This document shows positions 32,068 to 40,253 of a stretch of DNA of 42,033 nt, piece by piece. Every line of letters begins with the position of its first letter. Within the stretch, counting starts at the first letter, position 1. Position numbers and translations under genes: made by a program. The notes under the pieces were generated by a model, which was not told where the DNA came from, did no database searches, and saw only the letters and a list, made by a program, of their open reading frames with translations. Source of the DNA: Spirochaetales bacterium (GTDB taxonomy: Bacteria; Spirochaetota; Spirochaetia; SZUA-6; DRHE01); contig JAUVWI010000028.1 of assembly GCA_030604195.1 (NCBI GenBank), positions 1-42,033 on the forward strand. Direction: 5' to 3'.

Positions 32068-32183
32068 CTATGATAGCTCACAATTTTGTTATTATAGCAA
32101 GAAATATTAAGTCCAGCGCCCGAATATATTGAGTTGGACTTCTGGCTTAAGAATTTCGGTTACGGATGTAATCTGCGCTGGGG
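32068..32183 (+). repeat. Structured repeat copy 3 (116 bp, best preserved)
   Basis: Preceded by TCTATG, begins CTATGATAGCTCACAATT, ends GCGCTGGGG. Paired parts: hairpin TTGTT...AGCAA, hairpin AAGTCCA...TGGACTT, and a long-range pair CCAGCGC...GCGCTGG, perfect at 7 bp, that competes with the second hairpin for the CCA. It occupies most of the 211-bp gap between two convergent genes, with no obvious gene to control, which argues that the element can sit anywhere rather than being a fixed leader. I use it as the reference copy. Confidence 0.85.
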
Positions 32184-32213
32184 ATTATGGATGTTGCTGT
32201 TTTTTTAAAAGTT

Positions 32214-32810
32214 TTATTTGTCTACCATTTTTGTGTAGGGCATGCTTGATTCTTCAATAAATTGCAAAAGGTCTCTTTCCATCTCCCTTTCACATTCAGG
32301 ACAAATTCCATGAGTGAACTTAGCTTCAGAATGATTGCTGATATACGCCTCAACCCGATGCCAGTAACCCTGATCATCTCGAATTTTCTTACAGTGGGCA
32401 CAGATTGGCAATAAACCGCTTAATGATTGTTTTTTCTGTAATGCATTACTGAGCTTGTTGTTAGTCTTACGCAAACGGCAGTTAAGATTTCTTATATAGC
32501 CCACTATTGCGCCGATTAAGATCATTGCCAACCAGCCGATTATTTTTGCATGTGGAAATAATCCATTCCCTGGTTCGGCAAAGAGGTAAAACAGGAGGGC
32601 ATTTACCGGATAACTGATAATTCCCGCCAATATTCCCCAAAGTAAGCCGAAACAGCATGCAGCGGCTAAAATAGGCAATACAATAAATACCTCTGCTGCC
32701 TGTCCGCTCCAGCGATAAAAACAGGTGAAACCGAATACATAAGCGGCAATTGATACTAAAATTATTACCGACTTCACTAATAAACCCCGGGCTGTTCCTT
32801 TAATCTTCAT
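32214..32810 (-). CDS. Membrane protein with C-terminal CxxC...CPEC module
   Basis: A 198-residue protein with about four membrane segments (roughly residues 10-28, 38-58, 60-78 and 88-106), a short coiled coil (RLRKTNNKLSNALQKKQ), and a C-terminal module LLPICAHCKKIRDDQGYWHR ... FTHGICPECEREM. This Cys module usually ends PAS- or receiver-domain signalling proteins, where it follows a coiled coil in the same way; four Cys suggest metal binding. Here the sensor part is only a membrane domain. AGGAGGAGGGG lies just before ATG 32810. Function is unknown; a membrane redox or metal sensor is possible. Confidence 0.65.
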   Translation of the reverse strand: MKIKGTARGLLVKSVIILVSIAAYVFGFTCFYRWSGQAAEVFIVLPILAAACCFGLLWGILAGIISYPVNALLFYLFAEPGNGLFPHAKIIGWLAMILIGAIVGYIRNLNCRLRKTNNKLSNALQKKQSLSGLLPICAHCKKIRDDQGYWHRVEAYISNHSEAKFTHGICPECEREMERDLLQFIEESSMPYTKMVDK

Positions 32811-32999
32811 CCCCTCCTCCTGATGGTGAGTTGCCTGGCCAAAACTAAAGAGCGCTTTACATCAACTCCGCTGGTTCAGTCAGCATTATGCAACTAAGAG
32901 TAGTATTTTGTCAAACATTATTTCTACTTTCGGTTTATGGAATCCTTTCACTTAAAACTATACAAATGACATACACTTAACTTAACCACAGGAATTACC

Positions 33000-33380
33000 A
33001 TGGAACTCAATAAGATTGGCCAAAAGATCAAGATTTTCCGTAAACAAAGGCAGCTCAGCCAGATGGAGCTTGCCGAGCGGATCAACGTCTCGTTCCAACA
33101 AGTTCAGAAGTATGAGAATGGCAAAAGCCAGATTACCCTGCGACGCCTGGTGGCAATTATCCGGGCTTTGAACATCCCGATAACCGAATTCCTGGAAGAA
33201 GAGACTCTTCTCAAAATTTCGGAGGATTCCGGTTCTTATACTCCGGGAGAGATCCTTCTGCGCATTTCTAAAGAGGAAGCCGCTTTTTTAAAACAGTATC
33301 GAAAGATCCGCAGTAAAAAAGCCAGGGATCACATACTTAAATTCCTCAAAGTAATTACTGAGATCGAAGCCGGGGAGTAA
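33000..33380 (+). CDS. XRE-family transcriptional regulator
   Basis: A 126-residue protein. A Cro/C1-type helix-turn-helix at about 7-62 (IGQKIKIFRKQRQLSQMELA, then VSFQQVQKYENGKSQITLRR) is followed by a helical C-terminal part (about 75-126) that probably dimerises. The ribosome site is a short AGGA 6 nt before ATG 33000. Its target is not evident. The 190-bp gap before it contains nothing else I can support. Confidence 0.85.
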   Translation: MELNKIGQKIKIFRKQRQLSQMELAERINVSFQQVQKYENGKSQITLRRLVAIIRALNIPITEFLEEETLLKISEDSGSYTPGEILLRISKEEAAFLKQYRKIRSKKARDHILKFLKVITEIEAGE

Positions 33381-33410
33381 GCAGCACCCCACCCCTTAAT
33401 CCCGGCGGCT

Positions 33411-33438
33411 TTGACAATGGCATTTCAGCCGTTATAAT
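33411..33438 (+). promoter_or_regulatory. Sigma-70-type promoter before the PPC-like gene
   Basis: Perfect TTGACA (33411-33416) and perfect TATAAT (33433-33438), 16-nt spacing. An AAAGGAGG ribosome site and ATG 33460 follow. The promoter is intact although the gene behind it is frameshifted. Confidence 0.75.
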
Positions 33439-33459
33439 TATAAAGGAGGATGAAACCTG

Positions 33460-33884
33460 ATGTCTTATAAAACATTGCATAAAAACCGTTACCTTAAAAT
33501 CTTAATCGCAGGGATATTTTTCCTGTCAGCAGCAGTGTCTCTTTTTTGCCAGACTACAGTGTTTGAGGGAAGACTGGATTCCGGAGATGCCAGGCTGGGA
33601 AGGTATTTTGATACTCACAGCCTTCAGCTTAGATCCGGAGTGCGGGTAGTCGCTGTATTGACATCATCAGATTTTGACACCTATCTCTATGTTGAATCGC
33701 CGGGTGGAGTAGAAAGAAAGAATGATGATTATGGTGAAGATGGAACAAATTCCCGTTATCACGTATTGAGTTGGTTACCGAGCAGGCCGGTGAATACTTG
33801 ATTACCATTTCCTCCTATGAGGAGGGTGAAAGCGGCAACTATGCTTTGAAGGTCTTCACCTGGGATGATGCCAGCGGTAATTAG
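33460..33884 (+). pseudogene. Exported PPC-domain-like protein, frameshifted
   Basis: The first frame encodes a signal peptide (ILIAGIFFLSAAVSLFCQ; the FCQ may be a lipobox, with Cys at about residue 30) and a jelly-roll domain (FDTYLYVESPGGVERKNDDY). It then drifts into unrelated residues and stops near 33801. The -1 frame continues the fold without a break: RIELVTEQAGEYLITISSYE ... ESGNYALKVFTWDD, stop 33882-33884. Together they match a bacterial pre-peptidase C-terminal (PPC)-type domain of about 130 residues. The shift lies near 33755-33770; removing 8 nt (TATCACGT between two CGT triplets) would join N-S-R to I-E-L-V. A sequencing error is an alternative. Confidence 0.65.
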
Positions 33885-33933
33885 GGCCTAAATAAGTGAA
33901 CCGTTAACCATGTCGGGCTAATAAAATGAGCCG

Positions 33934-35196
33934 CTATAACTTGCTTACCTTCAGTTTCCTCAACGCGGCAAGCCGCTCTACCAGCGCCGGGTGGGAGTAA
34001 TGATAGAAGCTGTACAGCGGATGGGGGGTAAGGTTGCTCAGATTATCACGGCTTAAGTTTATCAATGCGCCCTGCAGGGACTCGCTCTCGCCCATAGCCC
34101 TTGCTGCAAAGCGGTCAGCCGTATACTCATGGCTTCTTGACCAGGCCGAGAATAGCGGCTTGAGCAGGAAGCTAAAGGGACCTGAAAAAAAGAGAAAGAT
34201 GACCAGGGCGCTGTGATTGCCCGCCTCTGCAAAGCCGAAAGCGGTGAAAAAGGGATCATAGTTAAGCAAAAGGCTGATCAGCCAGAGGCCGAATAAGAGT
34301 GATATCATGGAGATGATAAGGTGGATCAACACATGGCGCTTCTTCTGATGGCCGATCTCATGGGCCAGTACTGCGGTTATCTGCTTTTCCTTTAATTTTT
34401 CCATCAGGGTATCGAACAGAACAATGCGCTTGCTCCTGCCGAAACCGGTGAAGTAGGCATTGCTGTGGCCCGAGCGCTTGCTGCCGTCAACAACATATAC
34501 TCCCTTTATGGGAAAACTCTCCGCTTGAGTAAGCCCGATTATCCTCTCCTTCAAGCTGCCCTCTTTCAATGGTGAAAACTTGTTAAAGAGGGGGGCGATC
34601 AGGGTGGGATAGATAAAAATTACAACTATCTGAAAAATGGCAATCAGGCCGAAAGCCCACAGCCACCACCAGGCGCCGGTCTCTTCCATGAACCAGAAGA
34701 GGACAAAGAGCAGGGGGGTAAAAAGAATAAGGGAGACTGCCAGACTCTTAAGCAGATCAATAAAGAAGAGTTTCAACGTCATGCGGTTGAAGCCGTAACG
34801 CTCTTCAATAATGAACTGCGAATGTAGTGAAAATGGCAGGGAGATCAGGCTGAAGATTAAAGAGATAAGGTAGATATAGAGAATACTCTTCAGGCTGCCG
34901 ATAATGGGCAGAGCCTGAATAAGTCTATCGAGTTGTCCGAGCCAGCCGTTTAATATCATGAGCAGGATGAAAAGAGCAGTGACCGTAGAGGAAATCAGGG
35001 CAAAACGGCTGCGCTCCAGGGTGTAATCCACTGAACGGGAAAATAATTTCAAGGTAATGTGGCGGCTTAGTGGTTCAGGCGGCTTCTTGCCGTGGCTGCG
35101 CACATAGCGCATGTTGAGCAGGGTAAGAAACCTTTCCCAGATAAAATCAGCGGCAAATACTAAAAGATAGATAATTAAGATAGTTTGTGCTTTCAT
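33934..35196 (-). CDS. M48-family zinc peptidase (Ste24/CAAX protease-like)
   Basis: A 420-residue polytopic membrane metalloprotease. The zinc motif HEIGH is at 279-283 and the third ligand is in SHEYTADRFA near 350. The N-terminal region LLNMRYVRSHGKKPPE and YTLERSRF match Ste24-type enzymes, which carry an N-terminal peptidase_M48_N domain. It likely cleaves membrane or membrane-associated proteins in quality control. I place the start at ATG 35196, which gives the expected start MKAQTILIIYLL. The frame extends to TTG 35220, and neither has a clear ribosome site. The catalytic residues are complete. Confidence 0.87.
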   Translation of the reverse strand: MKAQTILIIYLLVFAADFIWERFLTLLNMRYVRSHGKKPPEPLSRHITLKLFSRSVDYTLERSRFALISSTVTALFILLMILNGWLGQLDRLIQALPIIGSLKSILYIYLISLIFSLISLPFSLHSQFIIEERYGFNRMTLKLFFIDLLKSLAVSLILFTPLLFVLFWFMEETGAWWWLWAFGLIAIFQIVVIFIYPTLIAPLFNKFSPLKEGSLKERIIGLTQAESFPIKGVYVVDGSKRSGHSNAYFTGFGRSKRIVLFDTLMEKLKEKQITAVLAHEIGHQKKRHVLIHLIISMISLLFGLWLISLLLNYDPFFTAFGFAEAGNHSALVIFLFFSGPFSFLLKPLFSAWSRSHEYTADRFAARAMGESESLQGALINLSRDNLSNLTPHPLYSFYHYSHPALVERLAALRKLKVSKL

Positions 35197-35291
35197 AGTG
35201 ATTGCTATAGAATATAACAATTTAACGGATCAATTTCAATTATATCAGCGGTTGCAGTTATGGTAATTTAGAAAATAGGGGAGTTAGAAAA

Positions 35292-36254
35292 ATGCATAGA
35301 GAAATCAACAATATTCTGATTGCCGGTATCGGCGGGGTAGGCGGTTATTTCGGCGGCAGAATTGCCGCCGGTCTGGCCGATAAGCCTGAAAATCAGAGAC
35401 AGAAAGTCTATTTCCTGGCCAGGGGAACGCATCTGCAGGCGATAAAAAGGAATGGTCTGCTCTTGAAACCCGGGCATGGACCGGAGCTTCGCTGCCGGCC
35501 CGAGCTGGCAACTGATACCCTTGACCGGATACCCACTCCTGACCTGGTTCTGGTTAGTGTGAAGAGCTACGACCTGGCTGGATTGATGGATGGATTATCA
35601 GGGATTATCACCGGAGACACCATGATAATTCCTCTGCTCAATGGCATTGATATCTATGAGAGGATCAGGGAAATACTGACTGCAGCCATTATTCTTCCCG
35701 CCGGCGTTTATGTAAGCGCAAATGTTGCTGAACCGGGCGTGGTGGTTCAGCGCGGTATGGCAGGGACTATTTTCTGCGGCCCTGACCCGGAGCATGGTGG
35801 CAATGATTATCAGCACCTTGCCGGCTTTTTCCAGGGTCTGGATATCAACTTTCAATGGTATGAGAATCCCTTTTATCCGCTCTGGGAAAAGTATATCTTT
35901 ATAGCCTCCTTTGGCCTGGTAACCGCTTACAGCGGCGAGTCATTCGGCGGCGTGCTGGCCGATGCCAGGCTGGAAGAGCTGGTGATGCAAGTTATACAGG
36001 AGCTTATTGCTCTTGCGCAGGCAAGGGGGATCAGATTAAAAGAGGATGTGGCAGATAGCGTGATTACCAAAGCCCGGGCTTTTCCTTATGAAACAAAAAG
36101 TTCATACCAGCGGGATATTGAGGCTGACAGGAGAAACGAGGGAGATATTTTTGCAGGAACCATATTGCGTTTCGGTCGGGATTCCGGTGTACCAACGCCG
36201 GTAACCGGGGAGCTCTATTCTGCAATAGAGAAAAAGAAAGGCAAAGGGTTATAG
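35292..36254 (+). CDS. Ketopantoate reductase family protein (ApbA/PanE-like)
   Basis: A 320-residue NADP-dependent dehydrogenase. N-terminal Rossmann fold with GIGGVGGYFGGRIA (12-25). The conserved blocks are VLVSVKSYDL, PLLNGIDIYERI, and a C-terminal domain with LWEKYIFIAS, whose Lys is the usual catalytic residue. The late SSYQRDIEADRRNEGD region is strongly family-like. The canonical reaction reduces 2-dehydropantoate to pantoate for CoA synthesis, but many paralogues use other 2-keto acids, and no pan genes are nearby. GGGGAG lies 8 nt before ATG 35292. It stands alone, convergent with the Fpg-like gene. Confidence 0.85.
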   Translation: MHREINNILIAGIGGVGGYFGGRIAAGLADKPENQRQKVYFLARGTHLQAIKRNGLLLKPGHGPELRCRPELATDTLDRIPTPDLVLVSVKSYDLAGLMDGLSGIITGDTMIIPLLNGIDIYERIREILTAAIILPAGVYVSANVAEPGVVVQRGMAGTIFCGPDPEHGGNDYQHLAGFFQGLDINFQWYENPFYPLWEKYIFIASFGLVTAYSGESFGGVLADARLEELVMQVIQELIALAQARGIRLKEDVADSVITKARAFPYETKSSYQRDIEADRRNEGDIFAGTILRFGRDSGVPTPVTGELYSAIEKKKGKGL

Positions 36255-36261
36255 CCGCACT

Positions 36262-37095
36262 CTATTTCCAGTTGATAAAATGTTCCAAATAGTTAGGCTG
36301 GCAGCGGGGACAGAAAAAGGCGTCATAGCCCAGGACTCCCGCCCTTCTTATTGTGGTGCCGCAAATAATGCAGGCAAGGCCCTTGCGGTTTCGTACCTTC
36401 AGATGGCTGCGCACCTTCACCTCAACCGGTTCTGCGGCTTTGGCAACTTCTGTAATTCCCCAGGCAATCACCTCTTTGATGGTGTTGTATAACCGCTCAA
36501 TATCACTTTTGAAGAGCTGTGAGCAGAGGGTTTTCGGGTGGATACCGGCGGCGAATAGGATCTCATCAGCATAGGCATTGCCGATGGCGCTTAAAGATCG
36601 CTGATCCATGATAAAAACCCGCACCTGGCTGCGTTTCTTTTCGATCAATTTGACGAACCTCTCGAGGGTAAAATCCCGGCTCAAAATATCGACTCCCTGC
36701 TCATTATATCCCGGAATTTGTTCATAACGGTTCTCTTCAATCAAATAGACCCTGCCCATCTTTTTATTGTCGCCGTAGTGCAGGGCCAGACCATTGTCCA
36801 GGTAGAGGGTGAAGCAGATATTTCCGATTCGTTTTGTGCCGGGTTCCTGAAGCTGAAACCGGCCGCTGAGCATGAAATGGATTATCATCTGTAAAGAGCT
36901 AAAGTTGATCTTAAGAAAGGGCCCGTGTCTTTTAACAGCTTCGATCCGTTCCGATGAAAGAGCCTCTTCAAAGCTCTGCTTGAGCATAACCCTGATCACA
37001 ATGGGCTGCTTAACCTCTACCCGCTCAATTTTCCTCCCGGCAAGGTCGTTCTTTAATCTTTTTTCGATATACACCAGGTCGGGAAGTTCAGGCAT
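36262..37095 (-). CDS. Fpg/Nei-family DNA glycosylase-like protein
   Basis: A 277-residue protein with the family N-terminus (MPELPD, so the Pro2 and Glu3 catalytic positions are kept), H2TH region (MDQRSLSAIGNAYADEILFA AGIHP) and a C-terminal zinc finger C242, C245, C262, C265. The region equivalent to the RRGKYL segment, which carries active-site Lys57 in E. coli Fpg, reads KRHGPFLK with Pro or Gly in its place. The enzyme may therefore recognise different lesions or use altered chemistry. It removes oxidised bases in typical members. It is divergent from the TRAP operon, with 155 bp between them. The call is good for the family, open for the substrate. Confidence 0.82.
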   Translation of the reverse strand: MPELPDLVYIEKRLKNDLAGRKIERVEVKQPIVIRVMLKQSFEEALSSERIEAVKRHGPFLKINFSSLQMIIHFMLSGRFQLQEPGTKRIGNICFTLYLDNGLALHYGDNKKMGRVYLIEENRYEQIPGYNEQGVDILSRDFTLERFVKLIEKKRSQVRVFIMDQRSLSAIGNAYADEILFAAGIHPKTLCSQLFKSDIERLYNTIKEVIAWGITEVAKAAEPVEVKVRSHLKVRNRKGLACIICGTTIRRAGVLGYDAFFCPRCQPNYLEHFINWK

Positions 37096-37113
37096 AAGCC
37101 TATTATATATCCC

Positions 37114-37124
37114 TTTGGTGTATA
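37114..37124 (+). promoter_or_regulatory. TTTGGTGTATA motif upstream of the TRAP operon
   Basis: The 11-mer TTTGGTGTATA lies in the 155-bp spacer between the Fpg-like gene and the TRAP binding-protein gene. The same 11-mer occurs at 40140-40150, as part of a perfect palindrome after the operon. It could be a site for a regulator linked to the sensor kinase encoded downstream. The spacer otherwise shows only A-rich DNA and a strong AAAAGGAGG ribosome site. Confidence 0.4.
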
Positions 37125-37250
37125 TCTGTTAATAAAAAACGGAAAAAAAAATAAAAATAGGGAGAATGGTGAATATCTATCTCAATCAGTTGATGGTAAG
37201 AAATTATCAAAGAGAGTTGCTCTTTCTAATAACAAAAAAAGGAGGCTCCC

Positions 37251-38270
37251 ATGAAGAGCAAGAGCCTGGTTGTCAAGGTTGCAGTATTATTGATTTTACT
37301 CACTGCAATAGGGAACGTTTTATTTGCCGGAGGGCAGAAAGAGGGCGCAGGGCAGGAGGTCGCTGAAGTAATGGAGTTGAAGCTGGGACATTTAGCCGAC
37401 CCGCTGAATCCCTATGCTTTGGGGTCCGCCCGCTTTGCCGAGCTGGTGGAAGAGAGAACAAATGGGCAGGTGGTAATCAAAATCTTTCCCAGCTCGCAGC
37501 TTGGTAAAGCACAGAAGTTGATCGAGGGTTTGGTCCTGGGAACAATTGACTTTGCCCTTACTACCACTGCTGTCCTGGGACAATTTGAGCCAAAACTGCT
37601 GGTATTCGGTTTTCCCTATATGATGCGGGACAGGGACCATGCCTATAAGGCGCTGGACACCATAGGCCTGGAGCTGGCTGAGAGCATGGAACCTAAGGGC
37701 TTAAAAGTCCTCTGTTATATGGAGAATGGCATACGCCACATGATCAATGATAAGCGGGAATTGAATTCTCCGGATGACATGAAGGGCTTAAAAATGAGAG
37801 TAATGTCCACTCCCGTTTATATTGAGATGATGAAATCTCTGGGAGCAGATCCCACACCAATGGCTTTCGGCGAGGTTTACTCCGCATGCCAGCAGCATAC
37901 AATTGACGGTTTAGAGTGTCCGGCAGTCCATTTCTGGCAGAAGCGGTTTTTTGAGGTCAATAAGCACATTACCCTTACCGGCCATACCTATGAATCTGAG
38001 CCAATGATGATCTCTATGAAAACCTGGGAAAAGTTATCTCCGGAGGTTCAGAAGATTATGCTCGATGCTGCAGCCGAAGCCTGTGACTATGCCAGGAAAA
38101 TTGCCGTGGAACAGGAAGCAGGATATTTCCAGCAGATCCTGGATTCAGGCAAATGTGCGATCGATAAGGTCGATACCGCGCCCTTTGCTGAAAAAACAAA
38201 AATCGTCTGGCAGATATTGGAAGAAAAGGTGGGCAGAGACCTGATTGAACGTATACAGGCTGTTAAATAA
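37251..38270 (+). CDS. TRAP transporter solute-binding protein (DctP family)
   Basis: A 339-residue exported protein. Signal peptide 1-26 (KVAVLLILLTAIGNVLFA, then GGQKEG) without a lipobox Cys. The mature part is a DctP fold: LKLGHLADPLNPYALGSARF, VVIKIFPSSQLGKAQKLIEG, and the conserved KMRVMSTPVYIEMM whose Arg binds the substrate carboxylate. Also GQ-like LECPAVHFWQKRFFEV. TRAP systems import organic acids on a sodium gradient. Substrate is not given by sequence. AAAAGGAGG lies 6-7 nt before ATG 37251. It is followed by the two membrane subunits, with a hairpin in between. Confidence 0.93.
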   Translation: MKSKSLVVKVAVLLILLTAIGNVLFAGGQKEGAGQEVAEVMELKLGHLADPLNPYALGSARFAELVEERTNGQVVIKIFPSSQLGKAQKLIEGLVLGTIDFALTTTAVLGQFEPKLLVFGFPYMMRDRDHAYKALDTIGLELAESMEPKGLKVLCYMENGIRHMINDKRELNSPDDMKGLKMRVMSTPVYIEMMKSLGADPTPMAFGEVYSACQQHTIDGLECPAVHFWQKRFFEVNKHITLTGHTYESEPMMISMKTWEKLSPEVQKIMLDAAAEACDYARKIAVEQEAGYFQQILDSGKCAIDKVDTAPFAEKTKIVWQILEEKVGRDLIERIQAVK

Positions 38271-38277
38271 TTTTTAA

Positions 38278-38315
38278 TGCTGGAAGTGACTGCAAATGTT
38301 GCTTCCGGCAGTTTT
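38278..38315 (+). terminator. Hairpin between dctP- and dctQ-like genes
   Basis: TGCTGGAAG pairs with CTTCCGGCA (38302-38310) with one G-T pair, then GTTTTA. It lies in the 65-bp gap between the binding protein and the small membrane subunit. Partial termination would raise binding-protein output relative to the membrane subunits, mirroring the hairpin in the nucleoside ABC operon. Confidence 0.5.
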
Positions 38316-38335
38316 ACCTTTGGGAGAATCTAACT

Positions 38336-38827
38336 ATGAAAAAATTAATATCCCTGGCTGACAGATTATTGGGCCATATTGATAATTTTATTCGCTGGCT
38401 TTCGATTATTATCATGAGCTTTATGCTGCTTTTGACATTTGTCAATGTTACAGGCAGATATGTGTTTAAGAAATCAATCTTTTTTTCTGAGGAGCTGGCC
38501 AGGTTTCTATTTGTCTGGGTCGTTTTCTTAGGCGCAGCTATAATAATTAAGGACAAGGGCCACGTAGCCGTTACCCTGTTAACCGATAAGTTGAGAGGCG
38601 GAAAGGGCGGAATTGTGCTGGAATTAATAATCGGCATCTGCGGTTATATTTTCCTGGTAATTGTCTTCCTGGGGGGGATCAGGCTGGCCGGAGCCATGAA
38701 TATTTATGCCAGCGCTGCCCTGGAAATACCCATGGGCTATGTTTATTGGGCCATTCCCCTGGGCACCGGCATCATGATGATTCACCATACAAAAAACATT
38801 ATTTCCCTCTTTAAAAAAGGCAGGTAA
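38336..38827 (+). CDS. TRAP transporter small membrane subunit (DctQ family)
   Basis: A 163-residue protein with four membrane segments (about 19-40, 53-73, 90-112 and 130-150). It carries the DctQ signature NVTGRYVFKKSIFFSEELAR, then FLFVWVVFLGAA. It pairs with the large subunit to form the membrane unit of the importer. GGGAG lies 9 nt before ATG 38336, and the next gene starts 3 nt after the stop. Confidence 0.92.
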   Translation: MKKLISLADRLLGHIDNFIRWLSIIIMSFMLLLTFVNVTGRYVFKKSIFFSEELARFLFVWVVFLGAAIIIKDKGHVAVTLLTDKLRGGKGGIVLELIIGICGYIFLVIVFLGGIRLAGAMNIYASAALEIPMGYVYWAIPLGTGIMMIHHTKNIISLFKKGR

Positions 38828-38830
38828 GGA

Positions 38831-40111
38831 ATGGCATATTTTATTTTTTTCAGTCTATTCGTCGGGTTGATAATGATCGGCGTGCCTATTGCCTATTCAT
38901 TAGGATTGTCATCAGCCTTTTTAATTGTGGCTCATCTGCACCTGCCCCTGGTGCTGGTTGCCCAGCACATGTTTGCTGCGGTTGATTCCTTTTCTTTCCT
39001 GGCAATTCCCTTTTTCATGCTGGCCGGGGCTTTTATGTCCTACGGAGGGGTAACTAAGAGGCTTATCAATTTTGCCCATTCCCTGGTGGGCTCTTTCAGC
39101 GGCGGCCTGGCTCAGGTTGTTGCCGTATCAGGCATGTTTTTCGGGGCTATCTCCGGTTCCTCTGCTGCGACTACGGCGGCAATCGGGGCAATAATGATCG
39201 ACGCCATGGAGGAAAAGGGCTATGAAAGAGAATTTACCGCCGGCGTGGTTGCCGCAGGAGGCATGGTGGGAATTATTATTCCGCCGAGCATTACCCTGGT
39301 AGTCTACGGTGTTATTGCCGGTGTCTCTATTGGGGAGCTTTTTCTGGGAGGGTTCGGCCCCGGCATTTTAATGGGAGTCTTGATGTGCATTTTGAGTTAT
39401 TTCATCTGTAAAAAGAAGGGTTGGGGTGGGGAAGGCAAATTTAAAATAAGCAATGTGATCAAAGCCTTCCTGGATAGCTTCTGGGCTTTATTGACGCCGG
39501 TAATAATCATCGGCGGTATATACGGCGGCATATTCACACCAACCGAAGCAGCGGCTGTGGCCTGCGTTTACGGGCTAATTATCGGTTTTTTTGTGTATAA
39601 GGAATTAAAGATCAGAGACCTACCTGAAATAATATCAAAGGCGGTGTACAGCACTACGGTTATTATGTTTATTGTAGCAGCGGCCAAGGTTTTTGGCTGG
39701 ATACTGACCAATGCCCAGATACCGCAGCAAATCGGAGCATTTATTGCCGCCATAGCTCCCAATAAATTCGTTTTCCTGATCTATATGAATATAATCCTGT
39801 TGATACTGGGCACCATGGTGAATCCATCAGCCGCTGTGGTAATTCTAACTCCGATCCTTTTACCGACTGTGATCCAGTTCGGCATAAGCCCGGTATTCTT
39901 CGGGGTTTTGATGATCGTTAATCTGGCCATCGGCAATGTAACGCCTCCTGTAGGCCTGGACCTCTTTGTGGTAAGCGCGGTGACCAGGATTTCTATTGAC
40001 CGGATTGCCAGGGCAATGTTTCCATACCTTTTAATCCTGATTCTGGGTTTGATTATTGTCACGTATGTGCCCGGGATTATTATGTTCCTGCCCAATTTAT
40101 TGAGCCATTGA
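38831..40111 (+). CDS. TRAP transporter large membrane subunit (DctM family)
   Basis: A 426-residue protein with about 12 membrane segments and clear DctM blocks: SFSFLAIPFFMLAGAFMSYG, GAISGSSAATTAAIGAIMI, IIPPSITLVVYGVIAGVSI, YGGIFTPTEAAAVACVYGL and NLAIGNVTPPVGLDLFV. It is the sodium-driven transport channel of the TRAP system. The start codon ATG 38831 follows the previous stop by 3 nt, so it is coupled to the small subunit. No lesions. A perfect palindrome follows its stop. Confidence 0.94.
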   Translation: MAYFIFFSLFVGLIMIGVPIAYSLGLSSAFLIVAHLHLPLVLVAQHMFAAVDSFSFLAIPFFMLAGAFMSYGGVTKRLINFAHSLVGSFSGGLAQVVAVSGMFFGAISGSSAATTAAIGAIMIDAMEEKGYEREFTAGVVAAGGMVGIIIPPSITLVVYGVIAGVSIGELFLGGFGPGILMGVLMCILSYFICKKKGWGGEGKFKISNVIKAFLDSFWALLTPVIIIGGIYGGIFTPTEAAAVACVYGLIIGFFVYKELKIRDLPEIISKAVYSTTVIMFIVAAAKVFGWILTNAQIPQQIGAFIAAIAPNKFVFLIYMNIILLILGTMVNPSAAVVILTPILLPTVIQFGISPVFFGVLMIVNLAIGNVTPPVGLDLFVVSAVTRISIDRIARAMFPYLLILILGLIIVTYVPGIIMFLPNLLSH

Positions 40112-40125
40112 TAGAGCGCCGATTC

Positions 40126-40155
40126 CCACCTATACACCATTTGGTGTATAGGTGG
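40126..40155. promoter_or_regulatory. Perfect 14-bp palindrome between TRAP and kinase genes
   Basis: CCACCTATACACCA (40126-40139) and TGGTGTATAGGTGG (40142-40155) with a 2-nt loop. There is no T run, so it is not a simple terminator. It shares TTTGGTGTATA with 37114-37124 upstream of the operon, so I favour a regulator site over an RNA-end hairpin. A dyad this exact is unusual here. Confidence 0.5.
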
Positions 40156-40253
40156 AGCCGGTATTCCTGAATTTACTTAAAAATACTCAAAATGATGGAT
40201 GGATTTCCGGAATATTACCTGTATAATATTTCTTAAAATATGGATTCCGGTTA

